Below, piece by piece: positions 26,230 to 36,072 of a DNA stretch of 64,000 bases. The stretch's first letter is position 1. Each line of letters begins with the position of its first letter. A program made the position numbers and the translations under genes. The notes under the pieces are model-generated. The model saw nothing but the letters and a program-made list of their open reading frames with translations. It was not told the origin of the DNA and did no database searches. Origin of the DNA: CBDCVO01 sp965223085 (GTDB lineage Bacteria; Pseudomonadota; Gammaproteobacteria; Ga0077536); contig OZ244981.1 in the NCBI GenBank assembly GCA_965223085.1, positions 310,001 to 374,000 of the forward strand, read 5' to 3'.

Positions 26230-27111
26230 TTAAAGCGCGCCCGCGTCATGCGCCATACCTTCACCTAGCAACACGAAAATACCGTCCCCGCCATTGTGCA
26301 GCTCGAGCGCGATCAACGGCAGGCCAGGAAAGGCCTCGAGCACGGTGGCGAACGTCGCTCCGGTGTCTATAAACAAGGCCCCCTGCGATGTAAGATAGGT
26401 CGCAATCCGCGCGAAAATCGTCCGAATGTATTGCAAACCATGCTCACCGGCGCGCAACGCGACGACCGGCTCATGACGATATTCGGGCGGTAACTGGGCC
26501 ATTTCACACCCCGACACATAAGGTGGGTTCGCCACGATAAGATCGTATTGTTCATGCTCGGCGGGAAATAAGTCCGCTTTCCGCAGGTGCACACGGTGTT
26601 CCAAATCATGCCTGGCGACGTTCACAGCAGCGACTGTCAGAGCATCCGTAGAGATGTCCGTCGCCGTCACCTGCGCCCCCGGAAAAGCTTTAGCACAAGC
26701 GATGGCGATGCAACCACTGCCGGTCCCAATATCGAGAATTTTGGCGACCGTTTGCGGCCGCACCCAGGGTGCAAAGCGCGCGTCGATGAGCTCGGCTAAC
26801 GGCGAGCGTGGCACCAGTACGCGTTCGTCGACATAGAAGCGATGTCCCGCAAACCACATCGTGTTGATGAGGTATGCACTTGGTAGTCGGGTCGCGATGC
26901 GACGCGCAACCAGGGCTTCGACACAGTCGCGCTGCGCCGCCGTCACGGATTCATCTAGAACCGCGTCATCCGCATCGAAAGCCAACTCCAAGGCATGAAA
27001 TACCAATAGCACGGCGTCGTCGCGGGCGTTGTCCACGCCGTGCCCAAAATACAGTTCCGCCGCCTCGAAACGCCGCTCGGCATCGAGCACCAGTGTCCTG
27101 GCCGTCGTCAC
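26230..27111 (-). CDS. prmB: Ribosomal protein L3 glutamine N5-methyltransferase PrmB
   Basis: 293-aa SAM-dependent methyltransferase. Motif I is ILDIGTGSGCIAIA and the glutamine-binding NPPY motif is in IVANPPYVSG. An N-terminal helical domain of about 110 residues and the overall length fit PrmB, which methylates Gln of ribosomal protein L3; PrmC/HemK, acting on release factors, is the close alternative. The start is a GTG at 27111 with GAGAG a few bases upstream. It lies 46 bp downstream of htpG on the same strand. Confidence 0.88.
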   Translation of the reverse strand: MTTARTLVLDAERRFEAAELYFGHGVDNARDDAVLLVFHALELAFDADDAVLDESVTAAQRDCVEALVARRIATRLPSAYLINTMWFAGHRFYVDERVLVPRSPLAELIDARFAPWVRPQTVAKILDIGTGSGCIAIACAKAFPGAQVTATDISTDALTVAAVNVARHDLEHRVHLRKADLFPAEHEQYDLIVANPPYVSGCEMAQLPPEYRHEPVVALRAGEHGLQYIRTIFARIATYLTSQGALFIDTGATFATVLEAFPGLPLIALELHNGGDGIFVLLGEGMAHDAGAL

Positions 27112-27157
27112 CGTCTCTCGACCCGCACCGACTTCGTGCCTCGTTGGCCGGAGGTGA

Positions 27158-29029
27158 CTAACGCTCGCTCAGCTCTAACAACATATCGTTCATGCGCTGC
27201 ACGAAGCCAGCGGGATCGTCCAAACGCCCCCCTTCAGCTAACAGCGCCTGCTCATACAACATCGTCGCCCAATCACCGTAGCGATCCTCGTCGCTCTCGT
27301 CGTTAACGCGCGTCACTAAGGGATGCGTCGGATTTATTTCTAAAATACGCTGTGTTGCAGGAACTTCTTGTCCGGTAGATTTCAAGATGCGCTGCAAATT
27401 AGCGCTCATATCGTGTTCATCCGAAACCAAACACGCCGGCGAATTCGTCAAGCGTTTACTGGCACGCACGGATTTCACTTTGCCGTCTAAGGCGCCCTCA
27501 AAGCGTTTCAGCCAACTCTCTTGCTCGGCTTGCGCATCTTCGCCGTCGGTGTCTGCATCGTCTTTTTCCAGATCGAGGTTGCCGTGCAAAACCGACTTCA
27601 ACGGTTTTCCGTCGAATTCCGTCAAGTGCGTCGCGACCCATTCGTCGACGGGATCAGTGAGCAATAAAACTTCGATATTCTTGTCCCGAAACACTTCGAG
27701 ATGGGGGCTGCTACGCGCCGTAGAGAGGGTCTCAGCGGTCAGATAATATATTGCCGCTTGCGCCTCACCCATGCGCTCACGGTAGTCTTGCAAAGAAACC
27801 GCGGCGTCTGTGTTTTCGTCGCGGGTACTCGCGAAACGCAAAAGCTTGGCAATGCGTTCCTGGTTGGCAAAATCTTCGACCACGCCTTCTTTTAGCACGC
27901 GACCAAAGTTCTGCCAAAACTTCGCGTAGTCGTCACCTTTCGCGAGGTCCTCTAATAACGTTAGCACGCGCTTTACCGACGCCGAGCGGATCGTGTCGAT
28001 CAGTTTATTTTTTTGCAGGATTTCGCGTGAGACATTCAGCGGGAGATCGCTTGCATCGACGATACCACGTATAAAACGTAAGTAGCGCGGCATTAATTCT
28101 TCCGCGCCGTCCATGATAAAAACTCGCTGGACGTATAGTTTCACGCCGTGTTTAACGTCTCGGTCGAAGAGATCAAACGGCGGTCGTGATGGCAAATACA
28201 GTAACGTAATATATTCATTAGTCCCCTCGACTTTGTTGTGTATCCAAGTCAAGGGATCTTCGAAATCGTGGGAAATGTGTTTATAGAAACTTTTATAGTC
28301 GTCATCCGACAATTCTTGCTTGCCACGCGTCCATAAAGCCTGGGTATTGTTGACAACCTCCACACCCTCTTCTTTTTCATCTGGCTTCGACATCCGAATG
28401 GGGGTAGATAAATGATCTGAATATTTCTTGATAATGCCCCGTAGTCGATAAGCGTCGACAAATTCATGGGCATCTTCTTTCAAATGTAACGTGACCTCGG
28501 TACCGCGCTGCACACGCTCGACGTTTTCGACTGAAAACTCGCCCTTGCCTTCCGATACCCAGCGTACGCCTTGATCGCTCGCGTCGCCGGCGCGCCGAGT
28601 ATTGACTGTAACCCGTTCCGCGACAATGAAAGCGGCGTAAAAGCCCACGCCGAATTGACCGATCAGTTCGGATTGATCGCGCGCATCGTCCTGCATCGCT
28701 CCAAAAAATTCTTTCGTCCCAGAACGGGCGATCGTACCTAGATTCTCAACAACCTCTTGCCTTGACATGCCGATCCCGTTATCCCTAACCGTGATCGTTT
28801 TCGCGTCAGCATCGAAATCAACGTCGATCACCAGTTCAGCGTCGCCCTCATACAAGCTATCATCACTAAGTGCGTTAAACCGCAATTTATCTATCGCGTC
28901 GGAACTATTCGAAATCAGCTCGCGCAAGAAAATTTCGCGATTGCTATATAAAGAATTGATAACCAAGCCCAGAAGTTGTTTGACTTCTGACTGAAAATCA
29001 CGAGTCTCTTTGTTCGTATCGGTGGCCAT
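27158..29029 (-). CDS. htpG: Chaperone HtpG (Hsp90)
   Basis: About 623 aa from the ATG at 29029 (MATDTNKETRDFQSEV). The GHKL ATPase N-domain shows SNREIFLRELISNSSDAIDK, VRDNGIGMS and GQFGVGFYAAFIVAE; the middle domain has DLPLNVSREILQ. It is an ATP-dependent cytosolic chaperone. The frame reaches a further ATG at 29068, but those 13 residues are not part of the family. It starts about 60 bp from the divergent TPR lipoprotein gene. The C-terminus lacks the eukaryotic MEEVD tail, as expected. Confidence 0.97.
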   Translation of the reverse strand: MATDTNKETRDFQSEVKQLLGLVINSLYSNREIFLRELISNSSDAIDKLRFNALSDDSLYEGDAELVIDVDFDADAKTITVRDNGIGMSRQEVVENLGTIARSGTKEFFGAMQDDARDQSELIGQFGVGFYAAFIVAERVTVNTRRAGDASDQGVRWVSEGKGEFSVENVERVQRGTEVTLHLKEDAHEFVDAYRLRGIIKKYSDHLSTPIRMSKPDEKEEGVEVVNNTQALWTRGKQELSDDDYKSFYKHISHDFEDPLTWIHNKVEGTNEYITLLYLPSRPPFDLFDRDVKHGVKLYVQRVFIMDGAEELMPRYLRFIRGIVDASDLPLNVSREILQKNKLIDTIRSASVKRVLTLLEDLAKGDDYAKFWQNFGRVLKEGVVEDFANQERIAKLLRFASTRDENTDAAVSLQDYRERMGEAQAAIYYLTAETLSTARSSPHLEVFRDKNIEVLLLTDPVDEWVATHLTEFDGKPLKSVLHGNLDLEKDDADTDGEDAQAEQESWLKRFEGALDGKVKSVRASKRLTNSPACLVSDEHDMSANLQRILKSTGQEVPATQRILEINPTHPLVTRVNDESDEDRYGDWATMLYEQALLAEGGRLDDPAGFVQRMNDMLLELSER

Positions 29030-29086
29030 AATCCTGAAATCCGGAGAAGCTGAAGTGTCGTATACCATTAATGCTAGGCTGAAAAT

Positions 29087-29590
29087 ATGGGCGCGCTAGC
29101 AAAGTTTTTCAACCCAGGCTTGGTACTCGCCGTGAGCGCCGCGCTCATACTAACGGCTTGCGCGACCTCTGCACCAACACCCAAAGCCACCACGGCCCCT
29201 GAAACTGTCGATGTGGAAAACCTACGCCGCTATGCCGAGGAGGCGTATGCGGCGCGCGAGTGGTTAAAGGCGGAAGCCTATTTAGTGGGTTTAACTCGCG
29301 CCCTACCGGAAACGCCGGACCCGTGGTTTCGCCTCGGCAACGTGTACGCGCGTACCGATCGCCTCGCTTATGCCGTACAGGCTTACCACGAAGCTTTACT
29401 ACGCGCGCCGCAGCATACACGAGCCTGGCATAATTTGGGCATCGTGCAATTACGTCAGGCACGCACGAATTTTCGTAAGCTGCAAGAACATGGTCCGGCG
29501 GACGACCCATTACGCCTCCGTGCGGCGCAGCTAGAACAAGGAATCATCGAATTGCTCGGACGCACCCGCAGTGAGCCTGCCCCCCAGTGA
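29087..29590 (+). CDS. TPR-containing lipoprotein
   Basis: 167 aa. A lipoprotein signal ends in the lipobox LTAC at residue 25. The mature part has about two tetratricopeptide repeats: LKAEAYLVGLTRALPETPDPW and LAYAVQAYHEALLRAPQHTRAW type helices. Such lipoproteins often act as outer-membrane assembly or scaffold factors, but nothing more specific can be read here. Its TGA overlaps the GTG start of mutS (GTGA), so it is translated from the same message. Confidence 0.75.
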   Translation: MGALAKFFNPGLVLAVSAALILTACATSAPTPKATTAPETVDVENLRRYAEEAYAAREWLKAEAYLVGLTRALPETPDPWFRLGNVYARTDRLAYAVQAYHEALLRAPQHTRAWHNLGIVQLRQARTNFRKLQEHGPADDPLRLRAAQLEQGIIELLGRTRSEPAPQ

Positions 29591-32157
29591 CGGCGCCCAA
29601 CAAACAAGCGCAACACACGCCGATGATGCGCCAATATTTGCGCATCAAAAACGATTATCCGAACGAGCTGCTGTTCTACCGGATGGGGGATTTTTATGAA
29701 TTGTTTTTCGACGACGCCAAACGTGCCGCGGCGCTTCTCGACATCGCGCTGACGAGTCGCGGCGAAAGCGGTGGCGTGCGCATCCCCATGGCAGGCGTGC
29801 CGGCCCACGCCGCGGATAGTTATTTGGCCCGTTTGCTGAAACGCGGTGAGTCGGTGGTCGTTTGTGAGCAGATCGGCGACCCGGCGACGTCTCGCGGGCC
29901 GGTTGAGCGCAAAGTCGTACGGGTGCTCACGCCCGGTACTTTGACGGAGGATGCCCTTTTGGATGGCGGCACCAGCAACCACATCCTCGCCCTTCACCGC
30001 GACGCTGATCACTATGGCTTGGCCTGGCTGGAACTCGCCAGTGGACGTTTTCAGGTTACTGAGGTTGATAATCCCCAAACCTGCGCCGATGAAATCGCGC
30101 GCATCGGCCCGGCGGAAATCATCCACTGTGAGGGCGCCGATGTTGCCCCTGTGCTAAGCAAGGTCCCCCACTGCGCACGACCCAATTGGCAGTTTGATTA
30201 TCGCGACGCGCACCGCCATCTGTGCGAGTACTTTGGGGTTGTCGATCTCCATGGTTTCGGCTGCGCTGAACTCCGCCTCGCGATCAGCGCGGCTAGCGCC
30301 TTGCTGCAATACTGCGAAGAAAAACAATGCCGCAGCCTGCCGCATGTACAGGGAATACGCACCGAACACCGCGCACATGCATTGCTGATGGACGCCGCGA
30401 CCACGCGTCACCTAGAGCTTGTCGCGGGCTTTGACGGCGACCACGATGTCTCCCTACTCAAACTTCTCGATCACACCGCAACACCCATGGGCGGGCGCCT
30501 CTTACGTCAGTGGTTACTGCGACCAAGCCGTGAACACGACGAAATCAACTTCCGCCTGGAAGCCGTGGCAGCGTTTCATCGCGATGCGAGAAGTGCGGGT
30601 TTAGTCGAAATGCTGCGGCGTATGGGCGATTTGGAACGTATTTCGAGCCGCATCGCGCTCGGCACCGCGAAACCTCGCGATTTAGACCACCTACGCCGTA
30701 GCGTGCGGCTCTTGCCAGAACTACGCAAGGCGCTCGCGGGGGTCGAAAGCAGTCGGGTCGAGCAGCTGCTGAGCCGCCTTGGCGAGTACCCCGACATGTC
30801 GGCGTTGCTCGAACGCGCATTGGTCGAAAAACCACCCGCATCGGAACGCGATGGTGGTGTGATCGCGAATGACTACGATGCAGAGCTCGATCGTCTGCGT
30901 GCCTTGAGCAGCGACGCAGACCAGTTGCTGCTAGAACTCGCCGAACGGGAGCGGGCGCGTACCGGCATCGCAAATCTCAAAGTCGGTTACAACCGCGTTC
31001 ACGGTTACTACATTGAAATCAGTCGCAATCAAACCGCTGCACTGCCGGCGAGCTATGTGCGCCGCCAAACGCTGAAAAATGTCGAACGCTACCTTACACC
31101 GGAACTTAAGGAATTTGAAAACCAAGTCTTAAGCGCGCGCGCGCGTGCGCAACACCGCGAACGGGTGCTCTACGAAGAATTAGTGGGCTTGCTAGGTAGC
31201 GCGACACCCGCTTTGCAAGGCAGCGCGGCGGCCCTAGCTGAATTGGACGTGTTAATCTGCTTTGCCGAACGAGCCCACGCCTTAGACTTTACCCGGCCCC
31301 AATTTCGGCCACACGGCGGCATTCGCATCATTCAAGGTCGTCATGTGGTAGTGGAAAGTATGAGCGATGCGCCGTTTGTCCCCAACGACACCGTGTTAGA
31401 CGATGACCGCCGGATGTTGCTGGTAACCGGCCCCAATATGGGGGGCAAGTCGACCTACATGCGCCAAACCGCCCTGATCGTGGTGTTGGCGCACGCAGGC
31501 AGCTTTGTGCCCGCGGAGCACGCGGAATTCGGCCCCCTAGATGCCATTTACTCACGTCTCGGCGCCTCGGATAACCTGGCGCGAGGCCGTAGCACGTTTA
31601 TGGTGGAAATGATGGAGACAGCCGGTATCGTGCGTCACGCTACCGCAAAGTCTTTGGTTTTGGTCGATGAAATCGGTCGCGGCACGAGCACTTACGACGG
31701 CATGGCAATCGCATGGGCAACCGCCGAGCACCTCGCCCTCGTCAATCAATCCTATACGATTTTCGCAACCCATTATTTCGAGCTGACCGCGCTCGCCGAA
31801 CACATTTCAACGCTCGCTAACATGCGTGTAGAAGCATTGGAAAATAACGACGACGTGATATTCACCCACGTTGTCAAAGACGGGCCCGCCAGCCAAAGCT
31901 ACGGATTTGCCGTAGCGCTACGGGCTGGCCTACCGCGCACGTTGGTGACCCGAGCCCGGCAGCGCCTCGATGAGATCGCCACACGCCACCAGGAGGCGTT
32001 GCCGTCACCCAACCACCAGCTCCCCTTTCGGCCGCAACAGCATCCCATTGTCGCCGCGATCGCAAAAATTGACCCGAATCAACTTTCGCCGCGCGAGGCC
32101 TTGAACTGGCTCTACGAGCTAAAGCGTGAGACAACAGAGCCTCCCCCCGAATCATAA
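29587..32157 (+). CDS. mutS: DNA mismatch repair protein MutS
   Basis: Full-length 856-aa MutS. The mismatch-binding N-terminus is seen in LLFYRMGDFYELFFDDAK with the Phe-x-Glu mismatch-reading motif. The ATPase has Walker A GPNMGGKSTYM at about 614-624, Walker B LVLVDEIGRGTSTYDG and an FATHYFELT switch. MutS recognises mispairs and recruits MutL. The start is a GTG at 29587 overlapping the lipoprotein stop; the protein ends with the usual C-terminal dimerisation helix. fdxA follows 72 bp downstream with its own promoter. Confidence 0.98.
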   Translation: MTAPNKQAQHTPMMRQYLRIKNDYPNELLFYRMGDFYELFFDDAKRAAALLDIALTSRGESGGVRIPMAGVPAHAADSYLARLLKRGESVVVCEQIGDPATSRGPVERKVVRVLTPGTLTEDALLDGGTSNHILALHRDADHYGLAWLELASGRFQVTEVDNPQTCADEIARIGPAEIIHCEGADVAPVLSKVPHCARPNWQFDYRDAHRHLCEYFGVVDLHGFGCAELRLAISAASALLQYCEEKQCRSLPHVQGIRTEHRAHALLMDAATTRHLELVAGFDGDHDVSLLKLLDHTATPMGGRLLRQWLLRPSREHDEINFRLEAVAAFHRDARSAGLVEMLRRMGDLERISSRIALGTAKPRDLDHLRRSVRLLPELRKALAGVESSRVEQLLSRLGEYPDMSALLERALVEKPPASERDGGVIANDYDAELDRLRALSSDADQLLLELAERERARTGIANLKVGYNRVHGYYIEISRNQTAALPASYVRRQTLKNVERYLTPELKEFENQVLSARARAQHRERVLYEELVGLLGSATPALQGSAAALAELDVLICFAERAHALDFTRPQFRPHGGIRIIQGRHVVVESMSDAPFVPNDTVLDDDRRMLLVTGPNMGGKSTYMRQTALIVVLAHAGSFVPAEHAEFGPLDAIYSRLGASDNLARGRSTFMVEMMETAGIVRHATAKSLVLVDEIGRGTSTYDGMAIAWATAEHLALVNQSYTIFATHYFELTALAEHISTLANMRVEALENNDDVIFTHVVKDGPASQSYGFAVALRAGLPRTLVTRARQRLDEIATRHQEALPSPNHQLPFRPQQHPIVAAIAKIDPNQLSPREALNWLYELKRETTEPPPES

Positions 32158-32171
32158 CCTAGCGAGGGCTG

Positions 32172-32199
32172 TTGGCAGATCGCGTCGGACGGCTATAAT
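32172..32199 (+). promoter_or_regulatory. Sigma-70-type promoter for fdxA
   Basis: TTGGCA at 32172-32177 and a consensus TATAAT at 32194-32199 are separated by 16 bp. Transcription would begin about 23 bases before the fdxA ATG, which has AGGGA upstream. This is the clearest promoter in the window. Confidence 0.75.
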
Positions 32200-32229
32200 G
32201 CCGCGACCGCAACAGGGAACAAGCCCGAT

Positions 32230-32553
32230 ATGACTTTCGTAGTGACCGAAAACTGCATTAAATGTAAGTACACTGATTGTGTTGAAGTATGTCCGGTAGA
32301 TTGTTTTCACGAAGGCCCGAACATGTTAGTCATCGACCCCGATGAATGCATCGACTGCACCTTGTGCGAGCCCGAGTGTCCTATCGAGGCGATTCGCTCC
32401 GAAGACGACCTTACCGACGACGAACAACAATTCCTCGATCTCAACGCCGAACTCGCGAAACAATGGCCGGTAATAAATGAAATGAAAGACGCGCCACCCG
32501 ACGCCGACGACTGGAAAGACGTCGCGAATAAACTGGAACACCTGGAACGCTAA
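32230..32553 (+). CDS. fdxA: 7Fe ferredoxin FdxA
   Basis: 107 aa, the length of Azotobacter-type FdI/FdxA ferredoxins. The first cluster motif is CIKCKYTDCVEVCPVDC, in which the altered spacing gives a [3Fe-4S] centre; the second is CIDCTLCEPECP for a [4Fe-4S] centre. An acidic C-terminal extension of about 45 residues is typical. It is a low-potential electron carrier of the cytoplasm. It follows mutS, as in many gammaproteobacteria, but has its own promoter just upstream and a long hairpin just downstream. Confidence 0.97.
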   Translation: MTFVVTENCIKCKYTDCVEVCPVDCFHEGPNMLVIDPDECIDCTLCEPECPIEAIRSEDDLTDDEQQFLDLNAELAKQWPVINEMKDAPPDADDWKDVANKLEHLER

Positions 32554-32602
32554 CGTGGGGCTTGGCGATTACGCATCGAAGCATTCGCGCCGATTTCGAA
32601 GT

Positions 32603-32636
32603 CGACGGTGGCCGGCGTGATTGCCGGCCACCGTCG
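32603..32636 (+). terminator. Perfect 14-bp hairpin downstream of fdxA
   Basis: CGACGGTGGCCGGC (32603-32616) is the exact reverse complement of GCCGGCCACCGTCG (32623-32636), with a 6-nt loop GTGATT. It lies 50 bp after the fdxA stop. There is no T-run after the stem, so it may stop transcription with help from Rho, or protect the fdxA message from 3' decay. Confidence 0.65.
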
Positions 32637-33513
32637 GGATTGCGCCGATCTAACTGTCGTTGCATCGTTAGCAATCCGAGATCCGCGACGGCCACCTTCC
32701 CTGGCCAGCCGCGCGGCACTGCGGCGTCCGTGCCGCAATGCCATCCTAACGACTAGGAGGCTAGCTTCAAAGGCACGTGGATCCGAACAACAACGCCTAT
32801 AAAATGTGGGAAAAGAATGCCTTAGCAGGAGAAACGAGGACTCGTTCAACGCTAGCGCTAACTTTCACGGAGGCAAACCAGGAAAATTTCACGCGCACAC
32901 CTTGGTCGTTATAGCAAATCGCTGACGCGGTGGCCCGAAAAACGCGTGCTGCGATCCGCTAAGCGGCGATAGCACGCCGCGCTCGCTGCGCCTGTGCCAG
33001 GGAATTGAGGTGGGCGATCACCACCCGGCGCTCAGACGGGCCTGGTGCCGGCATTCGCGTTCCGCGTGCAATAGCCAGGCAGTTTGTCGGATCTAGGACG
33101 ATCCTACTGCGGCGGCAGTTAAGCGGCCCCTAGTGCCGCGATTTCTCGTTACATCGCACCACCCAGCACCCCAAGATCGCCGCAAAATGACCTCGTTTAA
33201 CCACCCGCCTCGCGACAGCACCCCAAGTTCCACAGACTGCTCGCATGTCCTTTACATTTTCGACGGCTGGTCGATACTTTAGTTGTGGTTAAAAAGCACA
33301 AACTATAAGCTCGCCGCAGAGTTCGGTTCGCGGCGTTGCTGCACACCACAGCACTTAGGGGAATACGATCACACGCGGGGAAATGCCACTATGGGCAAAA
33401 CGCGAGCGGAATCTGGCGCGGCGAGCGTGTTGCTAAACTCGAGGCGGCCATCGCGACATGCCCTACTGTAGCAGCGACGGATTAGCGCCGTCTCCGTTAA
33501 GATAACCACGATC
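32637..33513. other. Long gene-free stretch before the kinase gene
   Basis: Nearly 900 bp with no coding sequence of recognisable character on either strand. It holds a degenerate copy of the 70-bp repeat family (32959-32999) and a direct repeat CAGCACCCCAAG near 33166 and 33217. An A/T-rich stretch around 33281-33310, ending in TATAAG, may contribute to a promoter, but it lies 200 bp before the kinase ATG. No tRNA or known RNA was recognised. Confidence 0.55.
32959..32999 (+). repeat. Degenerate third copy of the 70-bp dispersed repeat
   Basis: Its 3' 28 bases (32972-32999) match the copy at 42915-42984 with three mismatches (core GCGCTCGCTGCGC), and the preceding bases are similar with small gaps. 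Similarity ends abruptly after GTGCCA. It may be a decayed or truncated member. Confidence 0.35.
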
Positions 33514-36063
33514 ATGAAACAGGCTTTTTGGAAAACCGATCGCTTCGTCGGCATCGCAATAACAGCACTATTTCTGTTGCTATGGCTGGCTCGCAACCCC
33601 GTACTTGAGGGCTTTGAGCGCAACGCCTATGACCTCGGCGTTAGAGCTTCCAACAAAACGCCCGGCGACCAAGTCGCCATTGTCGCAATTGACGATAAAA
33701 GCATTCAACATATTGGTCGCTGGCCGTGGCCGCGCAATATTCACGCCCAGGCCATCGAAAAACTCGCCGCGGCGGGCACAAAAACAATCGCACTATCGAT
33801 ATTCTATTCAGAACAGCAACGCGATCCCGGGCTCGAATGGATCAAACGCGTTCGCGCCCACGTCGCGGACGCTGGCCTGACTGAAATCACAGCGGCCGGG
33901 TTGTTGCGCACGCTCGATGAAGCACAATCAGCTTTGGATACTGATGCAGTTTTGGCACACTCGCTCGCGACTGCGGCAAACGTCGTGCTCGCCATGCAGT
34001 TTGTTCCCGGCGTCCCGGTCGGTAACCCGGATCAAGCATTGCCGGAGTTCGTCAGTCACAACGCTGTGCCCAAAAAAAACCTCACCGATGCCGGCGGCCA
34101 TGCAACGAGTAGAGGCTTTTTACCGATAGAAACCTTGTCCGCGTCGCCGCCGATCGAAGATTTCGGCGTGAGCGCGGCGCGCATCGGGCACTTGAACACA
34201 CTGCCCGATGTCGACGGTGGGGTACGATTTGAACCACTCATTTTGCGTTATTTCGACGCCTATTACCCCTCTTTAGCGCTGATGGTCGCGGCCCATTTTC
34301 ACAACCTGCGAGCCAGCGATATTAAAGTTAAACTTGGCGAAAGCGTAGAACTGGGTCCTAACCTCAGAATCAAAACCGATACGTCCTCGCTAATGAATAC
34401 CCATTTCTACGGGCTTCGTGACGGGAACCGGCAACCGTTTCCCGTCTATTCATTCAACGACGTTTTGCAGGACCAAGTTTCGAACGACACCTTTCAGGGC
34501 AAAATCGCCTTAATCGGGCCTACCGCTTTTGGCGTCGGTTCGAGCTTTCACACCCCCGTGGGCACGGTTGCCGGACCAGTGGAAATCCTCGCCCATACCG
34601 TCGCCAGCATTCTCAATCAGAACTTTTTTGTGCGCCCGGGTTGGGCACACCTGGTCGAATTCATGGCGATTTTGGCCGTTGGTGCCTATCTCGTGTGGTT
34701 GTTGCCGCAGCTGCGGGCCGCCACCGCTGGGATCGTTAGCGTCCTATTTGGCATCGCCCTACTCGCTACCGAGATCGGCCTACTGGCCACGCAAAACCTG
34801 TGGTTCAAATTGATGACGGCGCTCACCTTGTTGATCCTCGGCCACATTTTTCTCACCACGAAACGCTTCCTCGTCACCGAGGCCAGCAAATTGCGCCTCG
34901 ATGCGGATTCGGCGATGAGCAATAAGCAGTTGGCGCAACAGTTCCAACAGCAAGGGCAATTGGATCTGGCCTTCGAACACTATCGAAAATGTCCCGCCGA
35001 CGAGGCGCTGCTGGAATTAATCTACAGTCTGGGCGCGGACTACGAAGCGAAACGCAAGTTCTCGCGCGCCGCAGCAGCATATCAGTACATTGTGGAGAAT
35101 GACCCAAGTTTTCGTGACGTTGAAGAGAAGGTCACGCGCGCAAAACACCTTGAGGAAACCGTGCTGCTAGGTGGCAGCAGTCCCAAGGCTGGCGGCACCA
35201 TGCTGCTAGACGGCGGCATTGCAAAACCAATGCTCGGTCGTTATGAAGTCGAAAAACAGCTCGGCGAAGGCGCCATGGGAATTGTTTATCTAGGTCGTGA
35301 TCCAAAAATCAACCGCGTCGTTGCGATCAAAACGATGGCCTTGGCCGAAGAATTCGAGGCCGATGAAGTCGATGAAGTCAAAGCGCGATTTTTTCGCGAA
35401 GCCGAGACCGCCGGCCGCCTGCAACACCCAAACATCGTGACAATTTACGATGCCGGCGAAGAACACGATCTCGCCTACATTGCGATGGAATACCTCGAAG
35501 GCCATGATTTAGCGCGCTACGTCAAACGCGATAACTTGTTGTCTTTAGCAACGGTCATGGGGATCGTGTACCGCGCTGCGAATGCGCTCGATTACGCTCA
35601 CAAGCAAAACGTCGTGCACCGCGATATTAAACCCGCTAACATCATGTACGAACCGAAAAAAAAGCAAGTCAAACTCACCGATTTCGGCATTGCTCGTATC
35701 ACCGATTCCAGCCGTACTAAAACCGGTATGGTATTGGGCACGCCGTCGTATATGTCGCCCGAACAACTCTCAGGGCGCAAGGTCGACGGGCGCTCCGACT
35801 TGTTCTCCTTAGGCGTGATGCTCTACCAATTGACGACCGGAAAATTGCCGTTCGCAGGTGAATCTCTCGCGACCTTGATGTATAAAATCGCCAACGAACC
35901 CCATGCGGAGCTGGCGCAATTACGGCCTGAATTAGCGAAACAACGGCCATGCTTGGGAAAAATTATCGATCGTGCTTTACAAAAGGACGTTGACCAACGC
36001 TATCAAACCGGTGCAGAGATGGCGCGTGATATCCAAGCCTGCGCGAAATCGAGCAGCAAATAG
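33514..36063 (+). CDS. CHASE2-domain transmembrane Ser/Thr protein kinase
   Basis: 849 aa. After one N-terminal membrane segment comes a periplasmic CHASE2 sensor (about 30-375), three membrane helices (about 380-450), a short linker with a TPR-like helical part, and a cytoplasmic Hanks-type kinase (573-840). The kinase has GEGAMGIVYLG, the ATP-site Lys in VAIKTM, the catalytic loop HRDIKPANIM near 702, DFG (LTDFGIAR) and APE-like MSPEQ. It should phosphorylate Ser/Thr of partner proteins on an extracytoplasmic cue. The PP2C phosphatase starts 10 bp later and the FHA protein follows, forming a kinase-phosphatase-reader set. An adenylate cyclase with the same sensor type converges on the set. 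Confidence 0.95.
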   Translation: MKQAFWKTDRFVGIAITALFLLLWLARNPVLEGFERNAYDLGVRASNKTPGDQVAIVAIDDKSIQHIGRWPWPRNIHAQAIEKLAAAGTKTIALSIFYSEQQRDPGLEWIKRVRAHVADAGLTEITAAGLLRTLDEAQSALDTDAVLAHSLATAANVVLAMQFVPGVPVGNPDQALPEFVSHNAVPKKNLTDAGGHATSRGFLPIETLSASPPIEDFGVSAARIGHLNTLPDVDGGVRFEPLILRYFDAYYPSLALMVAAHFHNLRASDIKVKLGESVELGPNLRIKTDTSSLMNTHFYGLRDGNRQPFPVYSFNDVLQDQVSNDTFQGKIALIGPTAFGVGSSFHTPVGTVAGPVEILAHTVASILNQNFFVRPGWAHLVEFMAILAVGAYLVWLLPQLRAATAGIVSVLFGIALLATEIGLLATQNLWFKLMTALTLLILGHIFLTTKRFLVTEASKLRLDADSAMSNKQLAQQFQQQGQLDLAFEHYRKCPADEALLELIYSLGADYEAKRKFSRAAAAYQYIVENDPSFRDVEEKVTRAKHLEETVLLGGSSPKAGGTMLLDGGIAKPMLGRYEVEKQLGEGAMGIVYLGRDPKINRVVAIKTMALAEEFEADEVDEVKARFFREAETAGRLQHPNIVTIYDAGEEHDLAYIAMEYLEGHDLARYVKRDNLLSLATVMGIVYRAANALDYAHKQNVVHRDIKPANIMYEPKKKQVKLTDFGIARITDSSRTKTGMVLGTPSYMSPEQLSGRKVDGRSDLFSLGVMLYQLTTGKLPFAGESLATLMYKIANEPHAELAQLRPELAKQRPCLGKIIDRALQKDVDQRYQTGAEMARDIQACAKSSSK

Positions 36064-36072
36064 AGAGATACC

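Noticed and set aside
29455..30126. 223-codon minus-strand frame opposite mutS and the lipoprotein gene
   Set aside because: Crosses two well-supported coupled genes in antisense; no start signal or family.
32550..33471. Several short frames in the gene-free stretch after fdxA
   Set aside because: All are under 100 codons, basic, lack ribosome binding sites and show no domain pattern.
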